From an uncultured Bacteroidales bacterium (lineage in GTDB: Bacteria; Bacteroidota; Bacteroidia; Bacteroidales; P3), in contig CAMNIH010000046.1 in assembly GCA_946540365.1 (NCBI GenBank), positions 1 through 11,809 of the forward strand: a DNA stretch of 11,809 nucleotides. The letters are read 5' to 3'. A program made the position numbers and the translations under genes. The notes below the pieces were generated by a model that worked only from the letters and a program-made list of their open reading frames with translations, had not been told where the DNA came from and did not search any database. How positions within the stretch are numbered: the stretch's first letter is position 1; every line of letters begins with the position of its first letter. Of this stretch, positions 1 to 5,912 are shown piece by piece.

Positions 1-164
1 GCAAGGAGGCATGGGACGTGTGCCTGAAGATGCGCGACCTGGGCGTGCTGGCCAAACCCACCCACCAGCACATCATCCGCTTTGCTCCTCCGCTGGTCAT
101 CACCGAGGAGCAGCTCCGCGCCGCCATGGAACTCATCAAGGAGGCCATCAAGTCGTTTGAATAA
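1..164 (+). CDS. rocD: Ornithine aminotransferase, C-terminal end (partial)
   Basis: The last 54 codons of a gene entering from the left, read in the frame that begins at base 3 and stopping with TAA at 162-164. The visible protein ([20 protein letters not shown] followed by [18 protein letters not shown]) matches the very conserved C-terminus of ornithine--oxo-acid transaminase, whose hallmark is [19 protein letters not shown]. The enzyme is a PLP-dependent class III aminotransferase that moves the delta-amino group of ornithine to 2-oxoglutarate, giving glutamate semialdehyde and glutamate, and so links arginine/ornithine and proline metabolism in the cytoplasm. The PLP lysine and most of the fold lie outside the window. 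A related class III aminotransferase (acetylornithine type) is less likely because of the [13 protein letters not shown] block. A strong hairpin terminator follows directly. Confidence 0.9.
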   Translation, partial: KEAWDVCLKMRDLGVLAKPTHQHIIRFAPPLVITEEQLRAAMELIKEAIKSFE

Positions 165-181
165 AAAAGAACAATAACAAA

Positions 182-217
182 AGCCACAGTCCTGGATTCA
201 GGATTGTGGCTCTTTTC
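182..217 (+). terminator. Intrinsic terminator after rocD
   Basis: A 13-bp stem (182-194 with 199-211, including one G-T pair) closes on a 4-nt loop GATT. It is preceded by an A-rich run and followed by a T-rich tail, CTTTTC, at 212-217. It starts 18 nt after the rocD stop codon and ends 30 nt before the next start, so it should separate rocD from the DUF4234 gene. The A-rich left flank may also let it act on the opposite strand. Confidence 0.85.
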
Positions 218-246
218 TTAATCATTAATTAAAACCAAATTACATC

Positions 247-681
247 ATGGAAGAAAACATTACTACCGAAACCCGGGTGCCCGCCACCCCGTTGCGCACC
301 AATCGCGGCATGGTCAAGTTCATCCTGCTGTCGCTGGTCACCCTGAGCATCTACGCCATCGTGTGCTTGACGCACATCTCGAACGAGATCAATAAAGTGG
401 CAGGCCCCTACGACCAAAAGAAGACGATGAACTACTGCCTCGTCTTTTTCCTCCTTTCGTGGCTCACGCTGGGCATCTTCCCGCTCATCTGGTGGAGCAT
501 GCTCTGCTCGCGTATGGGCAATGAACTGACCCGCCGTGGCATTGACTGCAAGTTCGGTGCCGGCACCTATTGGGGCTGGGGCTTCTTCGGCACGTTCATC
601 ATCGTGGGGCCGTTCGTGTTCTACCACAAGTTCTTCAAGGCGATGAACCTGCTTAATGCTGACTATAACGAACGTGGATAA
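247..681 (+). CDS. DUF4234 family small membrane protein
   Basis: A 144-residue protein of the DUF4234 type, function unknown. Features seen: a short polar N-terminus (1-21), the family opening RTNRGMVKFILLSLVTLSIY at 17-36, and three hydrophobic segments at about 23-42, 62-87 and 108-127. Between them lie the conserved polar stretches Y55-D-x-K-K-T60, R89-MGNELTRRGID-100 and FGAGTYWGW (103-111). The family ending YHKFFKAMNLL (126-136) is intact, so the protein is full length. It has no signal peptide cleavage site and is expected in the inner membrane. The next gene, a DUF975 protein, starts 5 nt after this stop codon, so the two are probably co-transcribed; DUF4234 and DUF975 proteins may work together, but no reaction can be assigned. 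The preceding terminator implies its own promoter, which I could not locate in the 30-nt gap. Confidence 0.85.
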   Translation: MEENITTETRVPATPLRTNRGMVKFILLSLVTLSIYAIVCLTHISNEINKVAGPYDQKKTMNYCLVFFLLSWLTLGIFPLIWWSMLCSRMGNELTRRGIDCKFGAGTYWGWGFFGTFIIVGPFVFYHKFFKAMNLLNADYNERG

Positions 682-686
682 ACCCT

Positions 687-1313
687 ATGAAAGATCAAGA
701 ATTCTATACTGCCGGGCAGCCTGCCATGCCATCGAACCGTGAGATTCGCATGGCGGCCCGCCAGGCCCTCAAAGGCAACTGGGTCAACGCGGTGCTGGCG
801 ACGCTCGTCTTCTCGCTCGTGGCTGGCGCTGCCTCCTCCATTCCTTTGGCCGGCCTTCTGTTGCTCTGCCCGCTCGAGTTCGGTTTCATGCTCTGTTTCC
901 TGCGCTTGGTGCGCGGCGAAGACAGCAGCGAGATGGTGGGCGACCAGTTCGGCGTCTTCAACAACTATGGCCGTGTGCTTGGCACATCGCTCCTGGTGTT
1001 CCTCTACACCCTGCTGTGGACGATGCTTTTCATCGTGCCAGGTATCGTCAAGAGCTACGCCTATGCCATGACGCCCTACGTGATGAACGACCGCCCTGAG
1101 TTGGACGCCGAGGAGTGTGTCCACGAGAGCCGTATGATGATGCAGGGCTACAAGTGGAATCTCTTCTGCCTCGACCTGAGTTTCATCGGCTGGGCACTGC
1201 TGTGTTGCCTGACGCTGGGTATCGGCTTCCTGTGGCTGCAACCCTACATCGAGGCGTCGCACGCCAAGTTCTACGACGAACTGAAGGCCCGCCGCAGCCA
1301 GCCGGCGGAGTGA
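687..1313 (+). CDS. DUF975 family integral membrane protein
   Basis: A 208-residue polytopic membrane protein recognised as DUF975 by its N-terminal motif REIRMAARQALKGNW (18-32) and by VPGIVKSYAYAMTPY (117-131), followed by an E-rich amphipathic block (ELDAEECVHESRMMMQGYKW) and LSFIGWALL...LTLGIGFLWLQPY. Hydrophobic segments sit at about 35-60, 62-75, 97-118 and 160-190. The function of the family is unknown; the location is the cytoplasmic membrane. The start at 687 lies 5 nt after the DUF4234 stop. An internal ATG at residue 14 (position 726) just before PSNREIR is an alternative start that keeps the whole domain. The C-terminus is short and basic. A GC-rich hairpin 26 nt downstream closes the two-gene unit. 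Confidence 0.85.
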   Translation: MKDQEFYTAGQPAMPSNREIRMAARQALKGNWVNAVLATLVFSLVAGAASSIPLAGLLLLCPLEFGFMLCFLRLVRGEDSSEMVGDQFGVFNNYGRVLGTSLLVFLYTLLWTMLFIVPGIVKSYAYAMTPYVMNDRPELDAEECVHESRMMMQGYKWNLFCLDLSFIGWALLCCLTLGIGFLWLQPYIEASHAKFYDELKARRSQPAE

Positions 1314-1338
1314 CCGGTGCAACATCATGAACTGACGG

Positions 1339-1364
1339 GGCCCCTGCCGCTTGCGGCAGGGGCC
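1339..1364. terminator. GC-rich hairpin between convergent genes
   Basis: A perfect 12-bp inverted repeat (1339-1350 and 1353-1364, GGCCCCTGCCGC and its complement) around a 2-nt TT centre. It lies between the end of the DUF975 gene (1313) and the end of the minus-strand lipoprotein gene (1372). The position suits a bidirectional terminator. Neither flank has a good T-run, so it may only slow or stabilise transcript ends rather than be a classical intrinsic terminator. Confidence 0.65.
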
Positions 1365-1371
1365 TCGCGTT

Positions 1372-1809
1372 CTATAGCAGGTCGTCCTGCGCGAGGGTGA
1401 AGGTGTGCGTGTATTTCGTCGGGTGGATGCCGTTGCAGTTGGTGGTTTCCAGCAGGGTGGTGTCGGAAACCCAGCGGGCGTTGTCGGCCATGGGCAGGCT
1501 GTCGGTCGGCCAGGAGGCCCGCAGCTGCATCGTGCCGTCGACGATCAGCAGGTAATCTCCGTCGACATACCGCCGGAACTGTTCGACCGCCGGTGCGCTT
1601 TCGCTATAGTACAGGTAAACCGAGTCGGGAAGGTGCTGCCAGCGGCAGTCGGCGTTGGGCCGGGGCTGCGCCGAGCGGCTCCAGTAGAGATCCTCGCCGG
1701 TGGCGTTTTCCAGCTGCAGGAGGGTGATGGCGTCCGGCTCGTCGCATCCGCACTGGAAGCACATCAACAGGGGAGCGGCCATCAGAAGAAATAGTGTCAA
1801 GCGTTTCAT
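1372..1809 (-). CDS. Small predicted lipoprotein, paralogue of upstream gene
   Basis: A 145-residue protein of unknown function and the last gene of the minus-strand operon. It begins with a basic, strongly hydrophobic signal (MKRLTLFLLMAAPLLM) followed by three clustered cysteines (C17, C20, C22). None sits in a textbook lipobox; C22 in QCGC, followed by acidic DEPD, or C17 could be the lipidated one. The mature part is similar to the preceding gene: LENATGEDLY here against LDNGTSEPLY there, then a spaced P...C...Q.LP block, a YLL strand, and a T-rich C-terminus. Its ATG overlaps the stop of that gene by 4 nt (ATGA, 1806-1809), so translation is probably coupled. I do not recognise the family; a beta-rich periplasmic or outer-membrane-anchored protein is an inference. 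Confidence 0.7.
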   Translation of the reverse strand: MKRLTLFLLMAAPLLMCFQCGCDEPDAITLLQLENATGEDLYWSRSAQPRPNADCRWQHLPDSVYLYYSESAPAVEQFRRYVDGDYLLIVDGTMQLRASWPTDSLPMADNARWVSDTTLLETTNCNGIHPTKYTHTFTLAQDDLL

Positions 1810-2312
1810 AATGTACTGTCGTTTATGTAATAGGTGTACACATAGGTGGTTTCGTAGTCATGGCAAGTCTCAACCATGTCGAGCCGAGTCTCGGTGCTGT
1901 CGGCTTCGGGCGAGAACCAGGGGTAGTCGGCACCGGCCAGGGCAGCGCGGCTGACGTCGTAGCAGGCCACGACGCTGTTGTCGTAGCGCAGCAGGAGCAA
2001 GTAGGGATAGTAGCCATACACTTCGCCGGAGCCTCGACGCCCGTTCGGGGTATAGCTGGGGGAGGTCATTACCTGCGAGGGACTGAACTGCTTGAAGTCG
2101 AGGATGTAAGCCAGCATTACCGGCAGTTGCTGCACCGAGCACTCCGGCGTCAGGTACGGGGTGTCGGAGAAGGTGTAGTACAGCGGCTCCGAGGTGCCGT
2201 TGTCCAGCCACACTTCACTGGTGGTGTACAGGTTGTCGCACGCGTCGCTGATGCAACTTGTCAGCAGCAGGCAACTCAGCGCGACGGCGGTCAAAAGGTG
2301 TCGTTTTCGCAT
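1806..2312 (-). CDS. Small predicted lipoprotein
   Basis: A 168-residue protein with a clear lipoprotein signal: MRKR, a hydrophobic stretch, then LTSC with the acylated cysteine at C20. The mature chain is rich in Tyr, Thr and Ser, contains several further cysteines, and carries the block WLDNGTSEPLYYTFSDTPYL, which is shared in outline with the downstream gene. The function is unknown and no enzyme motif is visible. The gene starts 8 nt after the M23 peptidase stop and ends in a 4-nt overlap with its paralogue, so it is part of the same operon. The pairing suggests tandem duplication followed by strong divergence. It is probably anchored in the outer or inner membrane, facing the periplasm or the cell surface. 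Confidence 0.75.
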   Translation of the reverse strand: MRKRHLLTAVALSCLLLTSCISDACDNLYTTSEVWLDNGTSEPLYYTFSDTPYLTPECSVQQLPVMLAYILDFKQFSPSQVMTSPSYTPNGRRGSGEVYGYYPYLLLLRYDNSVVACYDVSRAALAGADYPWFSPEADSTETRLDMVETCHDYETTYVYTYYINDSTL

Positions 2313-2320
2313 AGGTTATG

Positions 2321-3991
2321 TTATTTTTGGATTGTCCAGGTGAGGTCTGTGATGTTGCCCACGGCGTCGGTCACCTCGACGCGCAGGCGGTTTTTGCCGG
2401 CCTGAAGCTTGCTGCGGGCGTCGATGGCAAGGGTGGCGGTCTTGCCGTCGTATTCGGCCAGGATCCAGCTGCCGTTGAGGAAGCAGTGGTAGGTCTCGAT
2501 GCCGCTCAGGTCGTCGCTGACTTTCAGTTTTATCATGTTCGGCTTGAAGGGTTTGCCTTCGCTGAAGTTGACCGGCCGCACGGTGGGCGCTGTGGTGTCG
2601 GTGGCCAGTGTGAACTCACCCCAGTCGCGCACTTGGGCGGTATGCCAACCGTCGGCATGGGTGGTCTTGTAGGCCGAGTGCCTGACGCTGCCGGACTTGT
2701 GCGTCACCCGCACCACCACCGTCTTCTGCTGCGGCACCCCGGGCAGCGAGCCCTTGATACCCAAGGTGTAGGCTACGTGCGGCGGGATGTCGTTGACGGT
2801 GGGGTTGGCCGTCACCGTGATGCCGCTGGCAGAGCACTCCAGGCGGTCGTCGGCATAGAGGGCATAGGCCGGCAGTTGAATGTTGAATGCCGACTGCTGA
2901 AGGCTGAACGGTCGGTCGAACTTGACGGGTAGTGCGGTCTGACTGGTCTGGCCAGTCTGACAGGTCTGACCGGTGGTCACCGTCAGTGTGCGTTCGGCCA
3001 CGTTGCCTTTGACATCCAGCACGCGGATGCCTATATAGTGGGTCGAACCGGGTCGCAGACGGAAGACGCCGTCGCCCACCCGCTGCGGTATCCAGGGGCC
3101 TTCGGCACCCGGCAGGGCGCGGGTGAGGAGGTAGGCCTCGCGGGTGCGGGCATAGAGGGGGTAGTCCAGCAGGGCGTTGACCATGCGGCTGCTGTCGAGC
3201 GGAAAGCGCTCGGTGGTGTAGACGAAGAAGGGGGTGCCGTCGAGCAGCACCTCGACGCGGTCGGGGCCGTTCTTGGCCGTGCTGCTCTCGGCGGCGTCGG
3301 TGGCGTAGACACCCAGATGGAAAGGACCGTTGACGGTCACCGTGTTGTCCTTGCCCACCGCGAAGGGCTCACCGCCTTCGGGATAGATGCGTACGCCTCG
3401 GATGGTGGGACTGATGCCGTCGCGGTAAGGGAGACCAAAGAGCAGGGGATTGATGGTAGTGGCGTGGGTGTGGAGGTCGGTCATACCCCCCTGCCGCAAC
3501 TCGAAGTGAAGGTGCGGGCCGCCACTGCTGCCGCTGTTGCCGCTGAGGGCCACCAACTGCCCTTTCTTCACCGGCAATTCGTTCGGCCCGAAGAGTTTTG
3601 TGATGCTGTAGCTGCGCTGGGCGTACTGCTCCTTGAGGACGGCCTTGCCGATGGCACCGACGTAGCCGTTGAGGTGCATATAGACCGATGTATAGCCATT
3701 CGGATGCTTGATATAGAGTATCTTGCCTCCGCCCCAGGGCGATATGCTCACCTTGGCCACATAGCCGTCGGCGGCGGCATAGACGGGTTGGTCGACGGCA
3801 CCGCCGGTGCGCATGTCGATGCCGGCGTGGAAATGGCCTGTGCGGAACTCGGCGAAGGTGGCGCTCAGGCCGATGTCCGACCCCAGCGGATTACGGAAAT
3901 AACCCTGCGGAAGCTCCTGGCAGTTAAGAGTTAAGAGGTAGGAGTTAAGAGCGAGGCTGACGCAGGTCAGCAGTTTGAAGATCCTTTTCAT
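2321..3991 (-). CDS. M23 family (LytM-type) metallopeptidase with long C-terminal region
   Basis: A 556-residue exported protein. The N-terminal signal is followed by the opening typical of Bacteroidota M23 proteins (QELPQGYFRNPLGSDIGLSA) and a LytM domain at about 45-185. All the expected zinc and catalytic residues are present: H55 and D59 in HFHAGID, H106 in YMHL, and H160/H162 in GGPHLHFELR. Such enzymes cut peptide cross-links in peptidoglycan; an intact active site suggests real activity, substrate not proven. Residues about 190-556 look like beta-sandwich domains, the last one Ig-like (KLKVSDDLSGIE...VEVTDAVGNI). The frame is open much further upstream, but that part is the antisense of the fucosidase gene; the ATG at 3991, overlapping the fucosidase stop by 4 nt (ATGA), is the sensible start. 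A heptamer repeat encodes residues 14-23 of the signal region, and a nonamer repeat encodes a Gln/Thr linker near 2937-2972. Confidence 0.9.
   Translation of the reverse strand: MKRIFKLLTCVSLALNSYLLTLNCQELPQGYFRNPLGSDIGLSATFAEFRTGHFHAGIDMRTGGAVDQPVYAAADGYVAKVSISPWGGGKILYIKHPNGYTSVYMHLNGYVGAIGKAVLKEQYAQRSYSITKLFGPNELPVKKGQLVALSGNSGSSGGPHLHFELRQGGMTDLHTHATTINPLLFGLPYRDGISPTIRGVRIYPEGGEPFAVGKDNTVTVNGPFHLGVYATDAAESSTAKNGPDRVEVLLDGTPFFVYTTERFPLDSSRMVNALLDYPLYARTREAYLLTRALPGAEGPWIPQRVGDGVFRLRPGSTHYIGIRVLDVKGNVAERTLTVTTGQTCQTGQTSQTALPVKFDRPFSLQQSAFNIQLPAYALYADDRLECSASGITVTANPTVNDIPPHVAYTLGIKGSLPGVPQQKTVVVRVTHKSGSVRHSAYKTTHADGWHTAQVRDWGEFTLATDTTAPTVRPVNFSEGKPFKPNMIKLKVSDDLSGIETYHCFLNGSWILAEYDGKTATLAIDARSKLQAGKNRLRVEVTDAVGNITDLTWTIQK
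2937..2972. repeat. 9-bp tandem repeat inside the M23 peptidase gene
   Basis: Four head-to-tail copies of a 9-bp unit: GTCTGACTG, GTCTGGCCA, GTCTGACAG, GTCTGACCG. On the minus strand they encode a linker of Gln/Thr with Gly, Cys or Ser (QT-x repeats), placed between two beta-rich regions of the M23 protein. Because the unit is a multiple of three, a change in copy number would not shift the frame. Confidence 0.8.
3924..3951. repeat. 7-bp tandem repeat in the M23 signal-peptide region
   Basis: Four contiguous heptamers: TTAAGAG, TTAAGAG, GTAGGAG, TTAAGAG. Read on the minus strand they encode LNSYLLTLN, the hydrophobic core and end of the M23 signal peptide. Seven is not a multiple of three, so gain or loss of one unit would shift the frame near the start of the gene. 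Confidence 0.8.
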
Positions 3992-5388
3992 CGGGCTGAA
4001 TTGTAGAGTGCTATGCGGTTGATGACGGGTGGTGCGAGGGCGTGGAAGGTGAAGATGAGGCGGTCGGTGCGCAGGCGGTCGTCGAGGCGTATGATGCGCT
4101 TGTAGCCCACGGTGGTGCAGAGGGGATGGTCGGCATTGGTGTAGGGGTAGATACCGTCGCCTTCGTCGATGGCCAGCTGCACGTTCTCCACACGCTGCCC
4201 AAGGGGTATATACTCCTGAATGACAATGATGTCGAACTCTGTGATGCTGTCGAGGCGCAGGTCGAGAGTGGCGTCTTTGTCCTTGGCGGCCCAGTAGGTG
4301 TGGTAGGCGGTGTCGAGCACGTTGGCGGCCCGGTAGCCAGTGCGATGGCGGGCGCGGACACGTGCTCCCTGCGTCAGGTCGCGGGTGAAGATGCGATCCC
4401 TTTCGGCGCGGAAGGCCATCAGCACAGCGCTGTCCTCGACGGGGATGCGGCCATTGGTGTCCGGCGGAACGTTGAGCAGCAGCAAGCCGTTGCGTCCCAC
4501 GGAGTTGTAGTAGATCTCCATCAACTCGTCGACCGTCTTGGGGTGCTCCTGCGGATGCCAGAACCAGCCGGGACGTATGCTGACGTCGCATTCGGCCGGC
4601 ACCCAATGTAAAGTGGGTAGCGGCGCATGGCCTGTCTCCAGTTCGGCAGGGGCTGGCTTGTTGTCGCTCGGCGTGGCCCCTTCGGTGCAGAGGGTGCTCC
4701 AGCAGGGCTCGCCCGCGCGCCCCTCCTCGTTGCCCACCCAGCGGCAACCGGGACCGATGTCGCTGAAGATGACACATTGCGGGTTCAACTCATCCATGGT
4801 CTGCATGAAGTGTGGCCAGTCGTAGGCCTGCCGTTTGCCGTTGGGGCCCTCGCCGCAGGCCCCGTCGAACCATTGCTCGAACATGGGCCCGTACTGTGCG
4901 TGTACCTCCTTCAGTGTGTTGACAAATATGTCGTTGTAGGCCTCGCTGCCGTAGGTGGGGTGGTTGCGGTCCCAGGGCGAGATATACACGCCTGCCTTCA
5001 CCCTTCCCCGGCAGGCGTCGACAAAGCGGCGTAGCACATCGAGCGAGTCCGGGACGGTGTGGGTGCTGAACCGGCTGGGCCACAGGCAGAAGCCGTCGTG
5101 GTGCTTGGCCGTGAGGATGATGCCGCCCATGCCGGCCTGCGATGCCACGTCGACCCACTGGTCGCAGTCCAAGGCCGCCGGCCTGAACACCTCGCCGCTC
5201 TCCTGCCCGGAGCCCCACTCTGCACCGGTGAAGGTGTTGGGGCCGAAGTGGCAGAACATGTTGATTTCCATACGTTGCCAGGCCAGTTGAGCCTCGGTGG
5301 GCACCGGCCCGAAGGGTTCGGGTGTGGGCGACGTGCAGGCGGTGGCCAACAGGACGACGGCAAGCAGCAGAGGGTGGCGTCTTATCAT
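3988..5388 (-). CDS. GH29 alpha-L-fucosidase lipoprotein (GH29-B-like)
   Basis: A 466-residue exported glycoside hydrolase that should release L-fucose from host or dietary glycans. The lipoprotein signal ends at LLATAC with C18. The catalytic barrel shows family hallmarks: FCHFGPNTFTGAEWGSG (45-61), ILTAKHHDGFCLWPSRFS (91-108), KAGVYISPWDRN (131-142) and EQWFDGA (171-177), whose D175 is the expected nucleophile. E221/E222 in WVGNEEG are candidates for the acid/base. Residues about 345-466 resemble the F5/8-type (galactose-binding-like) beta-sandwich often found behind GH29 barrels (NVLDTAYHTYWAAKD, EYIPLGQRVENV). The WGSG and NEEG features favour subfamily B (alpha-1,3/1,4 linkages), but linkage specificity is an inference. 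First gene of a four-gene operon; its stop overlaps the M23 start. No SusC/SusD pair is visible. A -7 box lies about 27 nt upstream. Confidence 0.92.
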   Translation of the reverse strand: MIRRHPLLLAVVLLATACTSPTPEPFGPVPTEAQLAWQRMEINMFCHFGPNTFTGAEWGSGQESGEVFRPAALDCDQWVDVASQAGMGGIILTAKHHDGFCLWPSRFSTHTVPDSLDVLRRFVDACRGRVKAGVYISPWDRNHPTYGSEAYNDIFVNTLKEVHAQYGPMFEQWFDGACGEGPNGKRQAYDWPHFMQTMDELNPQCVIFSDIGPGCRWVGNEEGRAGEPCWSTLCTEGATPSDNKPAPAELETGHAPLPTLHWVPAECDVSIRPGWFWHPQEHPKTVDELMEIYYNSVGRNGLLLLNVPPDTNGRIPVEDSAVLMAFRAERDRIFTRDLTQGARVRARHRTGYRAANVLDTAYHTYWAAKDKDATLDLRLDSITEFDIIVIQEYIPLGQRVENVQLAIDEGDGIYPYTNADHPLCTTVGYKRIIRLDDRLRTDRLIFTFHALAPPVINRIALYNSAR

Positions 5389-5414
5389 GGCGGAGGTTTG
5401 AATGTTTCAGGATG

Positions 5415-5422
5415 CAAAATTA
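5415..5422 (-). promoter_or_regulatory. Bacteroidota-type -7 box for the fucosidase operon
   Basis: On the minus strand the sequence reads TAATTTTG, an exact match to the Bacteroides -7 consensus TAnnTTTG, followed by C. It would place the transcript start roughly 20 nt before the fucosidase ATG at 5388. The -33 region is weak: CCTG 18 nt upstream in place of TTTG. The motif is short, so a chance match is possible. Confidence 0.5.
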
Positions 5423-5581
5423 CATAAAATAATCGACATACAGGCGCCCGTGCGAAAAATAATGCGTCCGGTAGGGTGGGGGTATGGCGGTAAGTGGTTT
5501 GTTGTCATTTTGTTATTGACGGTAATCGTCGTTCCGTGAGTCCGTCGGATCCCTCCTGCCGTCAGGCCACCCTCCACATGC

Positions 5582-5637
5582 CATCCAGGCATCATCCAGG
5601 CATCATCCAGGCATCATCCAGGCATCATCCAGGCATC
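5582..5637. repeat. 11-bp tandem repeat array in divergent intergenic region
   Basis: Four perfect contiguous copies of AGGCATCATCC (5587-5630), flanked by a partial copy on each side (CATCC at 5582-5586, AGGCATC at 5631-5637). Degenerate relatives (CTGCATCATCTCTGCAT) continue to about 5660. There are no spacers, so it is not a CRISPR array. The period is close to one helical turn. The rest of 5389-5912 holds the two promoter-like boxes listed separately and no supportable gene. Confidence 0.85.
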
Positions 5638-5819
5638 CCCTCTGCATCATCTCTGCATGTGTGCGGACAGGATGCATGGCAGGAATGGTGAAAGGGCCAG
5701 CAGGGGACTGACAAAGCCGTGGTTTGCACCAATCCGCAAAGGGCCAAAAAACGGAAAAACGACCTTTTGAAGCCACTTTTTGAAGTGTTGAAGTGACTGC
5801 GGTGTGAAAAAATATATTA

Positions 5820-5850
5820 TTGAAATAGTGGCTATTATGAAATATTTTTG
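5820..5850 (+). promoter_or_regulatory. Promoter of the porP-gldJ unit
   Basis: TTG at 5820-5822 and TATTTTTG at 5843-5850, separated by 20 nt, fit the Bacteroidota -33/-7 layout (TTTG, about 19-20 nt, TAnnTTTG) well; the -33 has ATTG rather than TTTG. The start of transcription would be near 5856, leaving a leader of about 55 nt before the porP ATG at 5913. The region 5805-5912 is clearly richer in A and T than its surroundings, as expected for a promoter and leader in this phylum. Confidence 0.6.
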
Positions 5851-5912
5851 AGGAAAATTTCTCCATGTCGAAAAAACTTCGTAATATTGCGGTTTGATAA
5901 TTGGCCAATAAT

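Noticed and set aside
1405..1794. Plus-strand open frames opposite the minus-strand operon (also 1860-2405, 2318-2932, 3038-3934, 4042-4611)
   Set aside because: Gly/Val/Ala/Arg-rich translations without domains, produced by codon bias on the other strand; the minus-strand genes have recognisable signals, motifs and operon spacing.
3992..4777. Upstream extension of the M23 reading frame (the same frame stays open to 4777)
   Set aside because: The added 262 residues are low-complexity Arg/His/Pro-rich sequence antisense in frame to the clear fucosidase gene; the signal peptide and homology begin at the ATG at 3991.
5582..5637. CRISPR array
   Set aside because: The 11-bp units are contiguous with no spacers and no cas genes nearby.
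5407..5691. Small open frames in the divergent intergenic region (minus 5407-5595, plus 5494-5691)
   Set aside because: They run into the tandem repeat or promoter region, have no family resemblance and no convincing leader.
5765..5793. Three TTGAAG hexamers as a regulatory array
   Set aside because: Spacing is irregular (13 and 8 nt) and the region is A/T rich, so chance recurrence is likely.
5901..5912. TTG start for the porP-like gene, four codons earlier
   Set aside because: The ATG at 5913 gives a standard signal peptide; the extra four residues add nothing.
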